Of a stretch of DNA of 64,000 nucleotides, positions 35,826-44,559 are shown piece by piece. The notes under the pieces were generated by a model. That model made no database searches and was not told the origin of the DNA. It saw only the letters and a list, made by a program, of their open reading frames with translations. The position numbers and the translations under genes are program-made. The stretch is from NCBI GenBank assembly GCA_030158115.1, contig JAOATK010000018.1, positions 62,001-126,000 on the forward strand. Reading direction: 5' to 3'. Source of the stretch: Legionella sp. (GTDB lineage: Bacteria > Pseudomonadota > Gammaproteobacteria > Legionellales > Legionellaceae). Within the stretch, counting starts at the first letter, position 1. The number at the start of each line of letters is the position of its first letter.

Positions 35826-36824
35826 TCCCTCTCCTTTTTGGCTATACAGTTCAGTAATGGCTTGTACCCATAAAGGATGGTTATTTAGCGAAGGAACAAC
35901 AGTTAATTGCTCACCACCTAGAGCCTGCCATTGTTCTTTTCCACGTATTCCGATTTCTTCGAGTGTCTCTAAACAATCAGCAACAAAAGAGGGGCATACA
36001 ATAACTATTTTTTTAATTCCCTCAGCCGCTAATTCCTTCATTACCTCGTCAGTGTAGGGTTTTATCCAGGGTGTTTTACCAAGACGGGATTGAAATACCG
36101 TACGGTATTGATTGTCGGGCAACTGTAATTTTTGAGCTAGTAAGCGTGAGGTTTCATGACATTGTGCTTTATAACATCGCTGAATTTTATCAGTGAGTGG
36201 AGGACACTCTTCAGCGCAGACCGTATGGCAGCTACTTTTAGTAATTTGTCGCTCTGGAATCCCATGATAACTAAAAAGAATATATTCTTGTTCAGATAAA
36301 TAGTTTTTAATTAATGTTGCTTGAGCGTTGATATAGGAAGGAAATTGAAAAAAATCTGAAATAATGCGTATGGAAGGAATTAGGTCCCATGATTTTATAA
36401 TTCGCATGACTTCTTCGATAGTTGAGCCATTCGCAGCTGAAGAATATTGGGGATATAAGGGTAAAATGGTAATGGATTGACATTGTTTTAAATGAGTTAA
36501 AGCAGATTCGATGGAGGGTTCGCCATAACGCATGCCCAGTTGCACTTGACACTCCGCTCCCATTTTTTCTTGGACATCACGGGCTAAATTTCGGCCATGG
36601 CACAACAAAGGAGAGCCTTGCTCAGTCCAAATTGTTTGATAGGCATGAGTTGAACGCGTGGTTCTAAATGGAAGAATAAACGCATAAACCAGTAAATAGC
36701 GAATCAAAACAGGGAGATCAATTACTCGTTTATCAGTTAAAAAAACACGTAAATAACCCATGACGCTAGAAATATCTGCGTTTTTAGGGGTGCCTAGATT
36801 AACAAGTAATAAACCATGTTTCAT
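35820..36824 (-). CDS. hemH: Ferrochelatase
   Basis: A 334-residue enzyme inserting Fe2+ into protoporphyrin IX. Motifs: KHGLLLVNLGTPKNADISSVMGYLRVFLTDKRVIDLP at the N-terminus, ILPLYPQYSSAANGST, the catalytic-His segment ILFSYHGIPERQ, and CPSFVADCLETLEEIGIRGKEQW with the acidic metal-path Glu. Four Cys cluster in SSCHTVCAEECPP, seen in some bacterial ferrochelatases. Standalone gene. Confidence 0.96.
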   Translation of the reverse strand: MKHGLLLVNLGTPKNADISSVMGYLRVFLTDKRVIDLPVLIRYLLVYAFILPFRTTRSTHAYQTIWTEQGSPLLCHGRNLARDVQEKMGAECQVQLGMRYGEPSIESALTHLKQCQSITILPLYPQYSSAANGSTIEEVMRIIKSWDLIPSIRIISDFFQFPSYINAQATLIKNYLSEQEYILFSYHGIPERQITKSSCHTVCAEECPPLTDKIQRCYKAQCHETSRLLAQKLQLPDNQYRTVFQSRLGKTPWIKPYTDEVMKELAAEGIKKIVIVCPSFVADCLETLEEIGIRGKEQWQALGGEQLTVVPSLNNHPLWVQAITELYSQKGEGA

Positions 36825-36912
36825 TAAGAGGATGACAATCTTAAGTAAGTTGCGGTAATCATACCTGAGAATGGTTTAAAATCCAGTAAGTCAGCAAAAT
36901 TTAGTTATTGGC

Positions 36913-36933
36913 CGCGGCTTTATGCAAGCCGCG
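36913..36933 (-). terminator. Intrinsic terminator of the cold-shock gene
   Basis: An eight-base perfect stem cgcggctt/aagccgcg with a five-base loop, ten bases beyond the csp stop on the minus strand. Downstream on that strand comes GCCAATAACTAAATTTT, so the T-run is slightly delayed. Confidence 0.65.
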
Positions 36934-36942
36934 TTAACGCAA

Positions 36943-37173
36943 TTAGGCCATTTCTGCTTCGGCATCTTCCATTGTTACGATCACGTTAGCAGCATGAAGT
37001 CCTTTATCGCCATTTCCTACTTCATAGCTGACAACTTGTCCAGGAACTAATGTTTTGTAGCCTGTGCCATGAATTGCTGAGAAGTGTACAAAAATATCGT
37101 CACCGCCATTTTCTGGAATAATAAATCCCCAGCCTTTAGCGTTGTTAAACCATTTAACTTCACCCTTAGCCAT
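36943..37173 (-). CDS. Cold-shock domain protein (CspA family)
   Basis: A 76-residue single-stranded nucleic-acid binding protein. RNP1 KGWGFI and RNP2 DIFVHF are intact in [18 protein letters not shown]...[12 protein letters not shown]. The C-terminal tail EDAEAEMA is more acidic than in E. coli CspA. The ATG is preceded by agaaggat. The untranslated leader of roughly 100 bases or more is AT-rich, as often in csp genes, but no cold-box is recognised. Confidence 0.96.
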   Translation of the reverse strand: MAKGEVKWFNNAKGWGFIIPENGGDDIFVHFSAIHGTGYKTLVPGQVVSYEVGNGDKGLHAANVIVTMEDAEAEMA

Positions 37174-37364
37174 ATCCTTCTCCCTTTACTCAAGTTCTCA
37201 ATTGTTCATTGATTTTTTATTAAAAAACAATTGCATTTATCCATAAATGAAACCTATATTGATATAGGAACTTTTACCATAACTTATAATGGGCTCATTA
37301 CTCAATAGAATTGATGCAAAAAAATTATTCTCTGCCTAATTTTTTAAATTATTTGTCTTAACTT

Positions 37365-37537
37365 GTAACTCCCTAAATCATCTTGAACGAAGCATGGGAC
37401 CTCCCTGTGTCGGCACAATAGTTAACATATCGAACAATATAAATCACCCTGATCAGGATTTAATACATTAATCAGAACATTCGGCTATTTGATTATAACC
37501 ACGCCCTCGCTTTGCTGGGGATAACATAGGGAGTTAC
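37365..37537. repeat. 173-bp repeat relic with terminal inverted repeats
   Basis: gtaactcccta at 37365-37375 and tagggagttac at 37527-37537 are perfect 11-base inverted ends. The interior has ttgaacgaagcatgggacct near the left end and ccctcgctttgctggggata near the right end, of which the latter recurs at 29464. No coding content. Appears to be a degenerate MITE or palindromic dispersed repeat just upstream of the icm cluster. Confidence 0.75.
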
Positions 37538-37583
37538 GTTAAATTTTCTTGATACTTAAGGTGCGAAAGGTTATTTTTCAGTA

Positions 37584-37589
37584 TATACT
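37584..37589 (+). promoter_or_regulatory. icm-type TATACT element upstream of icmT
   Basis: TATACT within cagtatatactttttttata, 36 bases before the icmT ATG. A TATACT element has been reported as essential for expression of several icm/dot genes in L. pneumophila. The same 12 bases, cagtatatactt, recur upstream of icmP. Confidence 0.6.
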
Positions 37590-37624
37590 TTTTTTATAGT
37601 AGATTATTTTTTGAGGCTTCGGTT

Positions 37625-37888
37625 ATGGCAAATCGCTTTGCTGAAACAGCGCATTGGCGAGATTCTGCGCGTAGTGCTCGTTTTTTTATGGTCGATGCAC
37701 GGGCGGCTTTTCCTCTATTTCTTTTTTTAATGCACATTAGAGTCTGGACGGGCATATTAGTTTTAGTTTCGGCAGTATTTTTTGGTATTATCGAACACTA
37801 TGGTTTTACTGTGCCGGTTTTTTTGCGCTGGTTAAGAGGTTTTCTCGCAGGAAATTTAAAATCTGCATTACCATGGTGGCGATCATAA
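37625..37888 (+). CDS. icmT: Dot/Icm secretion system protein IcmT
   Basis: An 87-residue inner-membrane protein with hydrophobic stretches around residues 28-55 and a basic C-terminal portion (FLRWLRGFLAGNLKSALPWWRS). N-terminal AHWRDSARSARFFMVDARAAFPLFLFLMHIR is the IcmT signature. IcmT is needed for pore formation and egress of Legionella. ATG is preceded by tgagg. The icmS ATG follows the stop immediately. Confidence 0.96.
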   Translation: MANRFAETAHWRDSARSARFFMVDARAAFPLFLFLMHIRVWTGILVLVSAVFFGIIEHYGFTVPVFLRWLRGFLAGNLKSALPWWRS

Positions 37889-38233
37889 ATGGAAAGAGAT
37901 ATCAGTAAGTGCATGGGAATTATTGCAGCAAGTTTAAATTCCAAATTTTATTTGAATGACCGCTTTTTAAGTTTTGATGAGGTGTTTGCGGAGACAGGCT
38001 TATTACCAGCTATTGCAAAGCGAGCTGATCAGCTTTGCTCCTTATGTCTGGGTTATGGTTTGGGGGCTACTTATGAGGAAGCAGAGGGTGCTTTGCTTGG
38101 GCTTAGAGTAGTGTTTGATGAAGTAACACCGAATGTTTTACGTTTATTGTGCATGACTGATGTGTTAAATGAGTTAATTCAAGGTGGGCCAAGCCGGGAT
38201 TATACGCCTTTAGATGAGTTAATGTACGATTGA
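37889..38233 (+). CDS. icmS: Type IVB secretion chaperone IcmS
   Basis: A 114-residue acidic small protein matching IcmS: MERDISKCMGIIAASLNSKFYLNDRFLSFDEVF and CSLCLGYGLGATYEEAEGALLGLRVVFDEVTPNVLRLLCMTDVLNEL. IcmS pairs with IcmW as an adaptor presenting effectors to the DotL coupling ATPase. IcmW is not in this window, as expected because it lies in the other icm region. Coupled to icmT. Confidence 0.97.
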   Translation: MERDISKCMGIIAASLNSKFYLNDRFLSFDEVFAETGLLPAIAKRADQLCSLCLGYGLGATYEEAEGALLGLRVVFDEVTPNVLRLLCMTDVLNELIQGGPSRDYTPLDELMYD

Positions 38234-38340
38234 GTCTATTCTTAACGTGAAGTGTAAAGAATTCGAAAGTAATGGTATATTTAGATTCACTTCATCATTT
38301 TTTTTGCTAGACTGAAATTATAAGTTTTAGGAGAAGTAAG

Positions 38341-38604
38341 ATGTTAACGCCAAAGATAACTAATGGTTTTTTTTCTAGGTTGAGTGCTATGGTACCTACA
38401 CCGCAGGATATTCATCAAACGGTAATTAGTCCTATAGGAAATTTAGTAGAGCAAACTACAAAAGCTGCCGCTATTAAGCCCGGACCAAATCAATCAGCAG
38501 TTGAGACCTTATCTACTTGCCTCAAGGAAATAACAAACACCATAGCAATGGGCGTTGTTGACAAACGCGACAATGATCATGCAAAAAGTCCTTTGAAACC
38601 CTAA
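38341..38604 (+). CDS. FIR-type functional counterpart of icmR
   Basis: An 87-residue protein between icmS and icmQ, where L. pneumophila has icmR. In other Legionella species this slot holds hypervariable, sequence-unrelated FIR genes whose products bind IcmQ. The sequence (MLTPKITNGFFSRLSAM..., TLSTCLKEITNTIAMGVVDKRDN) has no similarity to IcmR that I can see, but shows helical middle and C-terminal segments. The ATG follows taggagaagtaag, and the stop is one base ahead of icmQ. Function is inferred from position and family knowledge. Confidence 0.8.
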   Translation: MLTPKITNGFFSRLSAMVPTPQDIHQTVISPIGNLVEQTTKAAAIKPGPNQSAVETLSTCLKEITNTIAMGVVDKRDNDHAKSPLKP

Positions 38605-38605
38605 A

Positions 38606-39187
38606 ATGAAAGACACTCTCTCCAATGAGCAAAATGAAGCTGTTCTCAAGGCTTTAGATGAAGCCATTAAAAATGGCCCTTGGGAGCAATCTAATTTTTT
38701 GCGTGCTATTGGGGAAAATTTAAATAAAATTCGAGATAATTTTATTAGTCAGCTGGATACGCGCACTCAACAACAAATTAAAGCAGACCTTCATTTAGCG
38801 GATCGTGTGGCAGGACGCAGCGGGAAACAAGAAATTTTTGTTTCTCTGTACACTGCTGATGGTTCAAATCTTCAATCTTGGGAAAAAATAGTCGCTAATT
38901 TACCACGTCAAATGATTTCACGTCCTATTTATGCTGATGAAGAGCATGTGCGCAATTTAATAAAAACAAAAGAAAATAAACAAAATGAAGCCTACGTCGC
39001 TGTCTATATTAACCAGACTGATATTATCCCACTTCCCCCTGATAGGGTTTTAGTTGATAAATTAAATAATCCCTTGTTAACACTGAAAGATAGAGTTTTA
39101 CAGGTTGAAAATATAAGCCGCTTTGTACATTTCACAGGTGTTTATCAATTTGATCGGGGACATTTGATTAAAGCGAAGCCTGAATAA
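38606..39187 (+). CDS. icmQ: Dot/Icm protein IcmQ
   Basis: A 193-residue protein. The N-terminal helical domain (MKDTLSNEQNEAVLKALDEAIKNGPWEQSNFLRAIGENLNKIRDNF) binds IcmR/FIR and inserts in membranes; the C-terminal part (GKQEIFVSLYTADGSNLQSWEKIVANLPRQMISRPIYADEEHV) belongs to the domain known to bind NAD+ in L. pneumophila. Typical length. One base separates it from the FIR gene, consistent with paired expression. Confidence 0.96.
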   Translation: MKDTLSNEQNEAVLKALDEAIKNGPWEQSNFLRAIGENLNKIRDNFISQLDTRTQQQIKADLHLADRVAGRSGKQEIFVSLYTADGSNLQSWEKIVANLPRQMISRPIYADEEHVRNLIKTKENKQNEAYVAVYINQTDIIPLPPDRVLVDKLNNPLLTLKDRVLQVENISRFVHFTGVYQFDRGHLIKAKPE

Positions 39188-39265
39188 ATCAATGTATTTG
39201 ACTCAATTTTTATTAGAACTCTGTTTTTAATCGGGAAATTCTCGCAAAAACTCTCAAGAGCAGTA

Positions 39266-39271
39266 TATACT
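39266..39271 (+). promoter_or_regulatory. icm-type TATACT element upstream of icmP
   Basis: TATACT within cagtatatacttaatattag, 34 bases before the icmP ATG, in the 117-base gap after icmQ. It shares the 12 bases cagtatatactt with the icmT upstream region, suggesting icmP starts a second transcript. Confidence 0.6.
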
Positions 39272-39304
39272 TAATATTAGATAAACTAATTTAAGTAAGC
39301 ATTA

Positions 39305-40438
39305 ATGGCCCAGCAACCTCAACAATCATCAGGTTCAGATAATTCAATGGCACCAATTTGGATCATGGTGTTGTTATTTATTACTGGATTTATCATTTGG
39401 AAAACGGGACATCAATACATCGTTTCAACAGTTTTTCAAATTAACATATGGCAAGCAAGATTAGTTAACTTATTCATTCATGATGAACAACTAGCGAATT
39501 TAATTTATTTGATGCAAACAGTTGATCCAAATGCTGTAAACTGGAATGAACTGGTGGAAACAACACGTGCCGTGGGAAATTTTATGCGCTATCCCGTGAT
39601 TTTTGTGTTGGTGATTTTGGCTATTTTTCTTTATCACTCTAACATCAAGCTTAAATTTCGCAAGGCGCATAATATGAAGACCTTACGAACACAAGAACAA
39701 TTCAATTGGCCTGCGATTATGCCTATAATCAAGGAAGATTTAGTTAATCAAGATGTGAATACAGGTCCTTGGGCAATGGCATTAACTCCAATGGAGTTTG
39801 CTCGTAAATATCAATTATTAAAAAAAGATGACGCGCTGCTCGATAATCCAGTTCCAGGTCAAGAAATGACAGCAGGGATACGACGTGGTGATGCAAAGCG
39901 GGTGTTTACCTTACAACTAGGACCTTATTGGGATGGCTTTGAGCGCTGCGCACCACATGTGTATGCTCTAGCGGCTGTTTTTATGGCAAGAATGAATCGT
40001 GATCGAGATGCAGCAAGTAAGATTTTATTGGTGTTAGATAAAACGTTTGTTTCAGGGAAGCCGGATTTTTCTGTCGCAAAGCCAGTGATTGAAAAATATA
40101 AAAACACTGAATTAGTTCAAGATATAGTAGTAAAGCATGCTTACACCTTAACGGTTATGGCCTCACTGCTTGCAGGTGCACGCGATGATGGAGTCGTTCC
40201 AAGCTCTGAATTTTTATGGTTAAAACCTGTCGATAGGCGATTATGGTACATGCTTAATTGTGTAGGCAGGCAAACACCTTATTCTGAAGTGGCAGGACCT
40301 TTTGCACATTGGCTTGCGGAGAAAGAAATGGGGCGGCCTTCTTTAGTTCCAATGATTAGTGAAGCAACTAAAGCTTTAGAGATAGCAATTAAAGAAATTA
40401 AATTAACCCCTCGTCAAATGCAGGAGTTAGAGCCATGA
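39305..40438 (+). CDS. icmP: Type IV coupling complex protein IcmP/DotM
   Basis: A 377-residue inner-membrane protein with helices near residues 17-36 and 97-115 and a cytosolic C-terminal domain. MAQQPQQSSGSDNSMAPIWIMVLLFITGFIIWKTGHQYIV and SNIKLKFRKAHNMKTLRTQEQFNWPAIMPI are DotM signatures. DotM binds glutamate-rich (E-block) C-terminal effector signals and partners DotL. Overlaps icmO by four bases (ATGA). Confidence 0.97.
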   Translation: MAQQPQQSSGSDNSMAPIWIMVLLFITGFIIWKTGHQYIVSTVFQINIWQARLVNLFIHDEQLANLIYLMQTVDPNAVNWNELVETTRAVGNFMRYPVIFVLVILAIFLYHSNIKLKFRKAHNMKTLRTQEQFNWPAIMPIIKEDLVNQDVNTGPWAMALTPMEFARKYQLLKKDDALLDNPVPGQEMTAGIRRGDAKRVFTLQLGPYWDGFERCAPHVYALAAVFMARMNRDRDAASKILLVLDKTFVSGKPDFSVAKPVIEKYKNTELVQDIVVKHAYTLTVMASLLAGARDDGVVPSSEFLWLKPVDRRLWYMLNCVGRQTPYSEVAGPFAHWLAEKEMGRPSLVPMISEATKALEIAIKEIKLTPRQMQELEP

Positions 40439-42789
40439 TGCGCGGTATTGAGTCACGCAATGAATTAGATCCTACGCTCTTACTTAGAGATACTAGGACT
40501 TTGACCCAAAGATTGGCTGATTTTTTCGCAGATCCTACTAATATCTCGATGATATTATTTAGCTTTGCAGGGGTATCTTATTACTTCTCTGAGGCGGCAA
40601 CTTTATTAATGCTCACCGGAGGATTTTGCTTTCTTTATAGTTACACCCGGAAACAAAAACTGCCCTTTCGTCTTCCTCAAATTGCTCATGTGAAAGACTA
40701 CAACGACATCAAGCCTGGTCTTAATAAACCTAACATGGCTCGAGGCATCGCATTTTTTGGTAATGATCGTAAGAGTGGTGAAGAGTTATGGTTTGGCAAT
40801 GACGACATGCGTACTCATGCATTAATATTTGGATCCACTGGTAGTGGTAAAACAGAATGCTTGGTTTCACTTGCTTATAACGCTTTAATTCAAGGCAGTG
40901 GATTTATTTATGTTGATGGAAAGGGTGACAACTCGCTTTATGCAAAAGTGTTCTCTATGGTCCGAAGTATGGGACGTGAAGATGATTTATTATTAATTAA
41001 TTTCATGACAGGCGCACGAGATATTGTTGGTCCGCAAGAAAAAAGACTATCTAATACATTAAATCCATTTTGTCAGGGTTCTTCTAGTATGTTGACTCAG
41101 CTTGTAGTGAGCTTGATGGGGGGATCTTCGCAACAAAGTGGTGATGGTGATATGTGGAAAGGGCGAGCAATCGCTTTCGTTGAGGCACTCATGCGCTTGT
41201 TAGTTTATATGCGGGATGAGGGGGCCATTCTTTTAGATGCGAACTCAATTCGAAATTATTTTGATTTAGGTCGTTTAGAATCAATTGTCATCGATAAGGT
41301 TTTTCCTCGTGACGACATGGAAAGTATTAACATCGAAAGTATTCCAAAATTAGTTACCGATCCCTTGCGTAACTATTTGAATACCTTGCCTGGATATAAT
41401 AAAGAGAAAAAAGGAAAACAAGTATCCCAAGTATTAGAACAACATGGTTTCATTACTATGCAGCTGGTACGAAGCTTCTCTTCTTTGGCTGATACATACG
41501 GACATATTATTCGTACCAATCTTGCAGAGGTAGACTTTAAAGACGTGGTATTAAATCGAAGAATTTTAGTAGTACTCTTGCCTGCATTGGAAAAATCACC
41601 CGATGAATTGTCAAATTTAGGTAAAATTATTGTTTCTTCATTAAAGGCGATGATGGCCTCAGGTTTGGGAGAGGATGTTGAAGGGGATTATCGCGATGTG
41701 ATTTTAAGAAAACCCACTAATGCACCCACTCCTTACCTGTGTATTTTAGATGAGTATGGGTATTATGCGGTTCAAGGTTTTGCAGTAGTTCCTGCACAGG
41801 CTCGTTCTCTTGGGTTCTCAGCGATTTTTGCAGGGCAAGATTTACCAGCATTCCAAAAAGCATCCAAAGAAGAAGCGGCATCTATTGGCGCCAATACAAA
41901 CATTAAAATTTGTATGAAATTAGAGGATCCCACTGAAACTTGGGATTTCTTTACCAAAACAGCCGGTGAGGCATATGTGACTAAGGTAGATTCTTTTCAA
42001 GTAAAAGATACTAGTATGTCCAATAGTTATCTGGATAGTAAGAGTTCTTCATTTGAGAAAAGAGCACGTGTAGATCTATTAGATCTTAAAGAGCAAACAG
42101 AGGGTGAGGCGCACATCTTTTTCAAGTCAAAAATTGTCCGCGCGCGAATGTTCTATGCCAATCCTCAACCGGTAAAACAATTAAAAGTAAATCAATTCCT
42201 AAAAGTTGAGCCGCCAGCCGATGATTATTTAATAAAGTTACAAAAACAATTAATCGCATTCCAAAAAATTTTAGAAAGTGGTGATTTGAGTATTAGAAAA
42301 AACGTAGAAGATGAAGAAATTTCACTTATTACCCAGTTATTAAGTGAGTCTGCTATCGAAGATCCTATAGAGCGTGGTGTAGCAGCTCTCATTGCATTCC
42401 ATAATCATAATGAACCCGAACCAGTTGAGGAGTTGATTGAAGAAGAGGTGGAGGGCGCTCTCACTATATTTACACCATTACGTGATAACCCTAATGCACC
42501 ACCTTTATTGGTTAGTGATAAAGTGACATTTTCTGAATCTTTGCTGCCTATCAATGAAACCCGTAATCAAATGATGAATATTGAACGTCTTACTGGCGCT
42601 AAGGATAAATACGCCGGTACGGTTGCGAATGAGCTGATTAAAGATTTCCAATTAGCCACCAGTTATCCTCCTGAAGAGCGAGATGTAATTGATCCGAACG
42701 AATTAACAAATATTGTAAAAGAGTTAGCACAAAAAATTTCAACCGAACGTCAGAAAGCCTTTGAAAAAAGCACCGATGAATTAGGTTAG
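40435..42789 (+). CDS. icmO: Type IV coupling ATPase IcmO/DotL
   Basis: A 784-residue VirD4-like AAA+ coupling protein. Two N-terminal membrane helices (about residues 36-70) precede Walker A GSTGSGKTECL; the nucleotide-binding domain includes YVDGKGDNSLYAKV and the Walker B region ILDEYGYYAVQGF. The C-terminal tail of about 200 residues is acidic and variable, the part that binds IcmS-IcmW and LvgA in L. pneumophila. Full length. Confidence 0.98.
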   Translation: MMRGIESRNELDPTLLLRDTRTLTQRLADFFADPTNISMILFSFAGVSYYFSEAATLLMLTGGFCFLYSYTRKQKLPFRLPQIAHVKDYNDIKPGLNKPNMARGIAFFGNDRKSGEELWFGNDDMRTHALIFGSTGSGKTECLVSLAYNALIQGSGFIYVDGKGDNSLYAKVFSMVRSMGREDDLLLINFMTGARDIVGPQEKRLSNTLNPFCQGSSSMLTQLVVSLMGGSSQQSGDGDMWKGRAIAFVEALMRLLVYMRDEGAILLDANSIRNYFDLGRLESIVIDKVFPRDDMESINIESIPKLVTDPLRNYLNTLPGYNKEKKGKQVSQVLEQHGFITMQLVRSFSSLADTYGHIIRTNLAEVDFKDVVLNRRILVVLLPALEKSPDELSNLGKIIVSSLKAMMASGLGEDVEGDYRDVILRKPTNAPTPYLCILDEYGYYAVQGFAVVPAQARSLGFSAIFAGQDLPAFQKASKEEAASIGANTNIKICMKLEDPTETWDFFTKTAGEAYVTKVDSFQVKDTSMSNSYLDSKSSSFEKRARVDLLDLKEQTEGEAHIFFKSKIVRARMFYANPQPVKQLKVNQFLKVEPPADDYLIKLQKQLIAFQKILESGDLSIRKNVEDEEISLITQLLSESAIEDPIERGVAALIAFHNHNEPEPVEELIEEEVEGALTIFTPLRDNPNAPPLLVSDKVTFSESLLPINETRNQMMNIERLTGAKDKYAGTVANELIKDFQLATSYPPEERDVIDPNELTNIVKELAQKISTERQKAFEKSTDELG

Positions 42790-43051
42790 AAGTTACCTGG
42801 ATGCAATGCACTCAAGGCTCTAGACGGCCTAGGGTGTGCGGATCATACCCCTCCAAATAAATATCAAAATCATTCAAAGCGGTACAAAAATGACCTAAAA
42901 TTATTAAAAAAATAGTTAAGTTACAAATATCCATTAAAAAAATAGCAATTTTATTGAATTCATTGTAACGTAATAATTTATTGCATATACAGATCCGCTT
43001 CAAACCATAACTTCATTTAATGATTATGATATTGAACTATAAGGACACCAA
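42790..43051. other. Intergenic gap between icmO and icmN
   Basis: 262 AT-rich bases with no convincing gene. The cluster polarity stays plus on both sides. A ribosome site aagga at 43041-43045 belongs to icmN; promoter elements for an icmN-starting transcript are probably here but no clear hexamer pair stands out. Confidence 0.5.
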
Positions 43052-43612
43052 GTGAGAGTCGTATTTATTCGTTATATCGGCTTACTTATCCAAGCCGCCG
43101 GGCTAATTGCCTTAAGTATGATTGTTTCTTGCAGTAAGGAATATAATTCATTGGATCCAGAGCCTCCTAAGTGGCCTTGCAAGGTTCAGGGAGCATGCGA
43201 TGCGACCATAGCGAAATATATAAAAAAATTTAATAAAAAAGGAATAAAGGTAGTTACTATAGGCCAGGATTATATGATTAGTATTCCTGCACCGTATTTG
43301 TTCGAAACAGAAACACCCCATATTAAATGGAAATCCTATGCGTTGTTAAATGAAGTCGCTGTTTTTTTAAAACAATTCCGAAAAATTTCAATTTATATAA
43401 CAAGTTATAGTAGTAAATATGTATCTGTACAAAGAGAAAAAGCTTTAACAATGGCTAGATCGCGAGTAGTTGGTGAATATTTATGGTCTCAAGGTGTTGA
43501 TAGTCGATTTATTTTTACACAAGGTTTAGGAAGTGAAAAACCTATTCTTGCTGGTGAAAATTCTGCTATGAATGCAAGAATTGAGATTACTTTTAGGCGC
43601 GCTGTGGTTTAG
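43052..43612 (+). CDS. icmN: Dot/Icm lipoprotein IcmN/DotK
   Basis: A 186-residue outer-membrane lipoprotein. The GTG start at 43052 has aagga six bases upstream. N-terminal signal ends IALSMIVSC, a lipobox with Cys at about residue 27. The C-terminal part is an OmpA-like peptidoglycan-binding domain (REKALTMARSRVVGEYLWSQGVDSRFI, GSEKPILAGENSAMNARIEITFR). DotK is part of the outer-membrane core periphery. In L. pneumophila it is also called lphA. Confidence 0.93.
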   Translation: MRVVFIRYIGLLIQAAGLIALSMIVSCSKEYNSLDPEPPKWPCKVQGACDATIAKYIKKFNKKGIKVVTIGQDYMISIPAPYLFETETPHIKWKSYALLNEVAVFLKQFRKISIYITSYSSKYVSVQREKALTMARSRVVGEYLWSQGVDSRFIFTQGLGSEKPILAGENSAMNARIEITFRRAVV

Positions 43613-43620
43613 GAAAAAAA

Positions 43621-43905
43621 ATGATTGGCGAAACATGGGAAATAATAAAGAACAATAAAGCCTTTGATGTTAGTATCTATCGAAGGGGTTTAGTTGCCTT
43701 GGTTTTTTCGTTATTATTAAATAGTGTTTTGGGGCTTTTATTATTTTATAGTTATTTAGCACAGCCTGAACGAGCATATTACGCTACTAATGGGGTGACA
43801 CCTCCTGTGAAATTAACCGCCCTATTTGCGCGAAATTTATCACCAAACGCATTGCTTGCGCCTGATCCGCCAACAGAGCAGGAAGTACGTGTAATACCGC
43901 AATAA
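43621..43905 (+). CDS. icmM: Dot/Icm inner-membrane protein IcmM/DotJ
   Basis: A 94-residue protein with one membrane helix (about residues 24-46) and a short periplasmic tail (YYATNGVTPPVKLTALFARN). It resembles the N-terminal part of its neighbour IcmL/DotI, of which DotJ is a short paralogue; the two form an inner-membrane complex. Located eight bases after icmN and 15 bases before icmL. Confidence 0.93.
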   Translation: MIGETWEIIKNNKAFDVSIYRRGLVALVFSLLLNSVLGLLLFYSYLAQPERAYYATNGVTPPVKLTALFARNLSPNALLAPDPPTEQEVRVIPQ

Positions 43906-43920
43906 AAAATAGAGGATATT

Positions 43921-44559
43921 ATGGCCGAAGATGCCCTTACACTGGTGACACTAAGAAATAATTTTTATAAAGATAGTCAACACAAGGTGATGCTCTCTTT
44001 GATGGTGGCTGTTGTTCTGAATTTCGTACTCGCTTCCATGCTGGTATATATGTTGACACATCCGCCTGCACCTAGATATTTTGCTACTAGTATTAATGGA
44101 CGTATTACCCCGTTATTTCCATTAACTGAACCTAATCAATCTGACTCAGCGGTATTACAATGGGCCAATCAGGCAGCGATAGCTTCTTTTACGTACAATT
44201 TTGTAAATTATCGAGATGAGTTACAAGCCTCCTCAGGATTTTTTACTCCAGAAGGTTGGGATCAATTTCTAACAGCATTACAACAGTCAAATAATCTGGA
44301 TGCTGTAAAAGCCAAAAAATTAATCGTATCAGCAGTAGCTACGCGAGCTCCTATTATTTTACAAAAAGGAATTTTGAACGGCAATTTCTCTTGGCGAGTA
44401 CAAATGCCTATGTTGGTAACTTATCAGAGTGCTAGTGAATTCACTCAGCAAAATAATGTCGTCACAATGCTTATCATCCGAGTTTCTACTTTGAATTCGC
44501 CTCGAGGAATTGGGATATCACAATTTGTAGTTGGTCCTGCTAGTGGTGGGGTTAGTTAA
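43921..44559 (+). CDS. icmL: Dot/Icm inner-membrane protein IcmL/DotI
   Basis: A 212-residue protein with one N-terminal membrane helix (about residues 22-44) and a periplasmic VirB8/TraM-like domain. MAEDALTLVTLRNNFYKDSQHKV and YFATSINGRITPLFPLTEPNQSDSAVLQWANQAAIASFTYNFVNYRDEL are typical. The stop and the icmK start share a base (TAATG), indicating coupling. Length matches L. pneumophila DotI. Confidence 0.97.
   Translation: MAEDALTLVTLRNNFYKDSQHKVMLSLMVAVVLNFVLASMLVYMLTHPPAPRYFATSINGRITPLFPLTEPNQSDSAVLQWANQAAIASFTYNFVNYRDELQASSGFFTPEGWDQFLTALQQSNNLDAVKAKKLIVSAVATRAPIILQKGILNGNFSWRVQMPMLVTYQSASEFTQQNNVVTMLIIRVSTLNSPRGIGISQFVVGPASGGVS

Larger units (their letters stand above)
37174..37624. 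other. Intergenic region between csp and icmT
   Basis: 451 bases between divergent genes. It holds the csp promoter side, a TIR-bounded repeat relic (see separate entry), and the icmT promoter area with TATACT. No open frame of interest on either strand. Confidence 0.7.

Noticed and set aside
37174..37624. CRISPR-like or tRNA structures in the csp-icmT gap
   Set aside because: Only inverted repeat ends and degenerate repeat pieces are present; no regularly spaced direct repeats, no cloverleaf.
42812..43003. 63-codon minus-strand open frame between icmO and icmN with a hydrophobic stretch
   Set aside because: No ribosome site, opposite to the operon, AT-rich chance sequence; icmO-icmN gaps in the family do not carry a gene that I know of.
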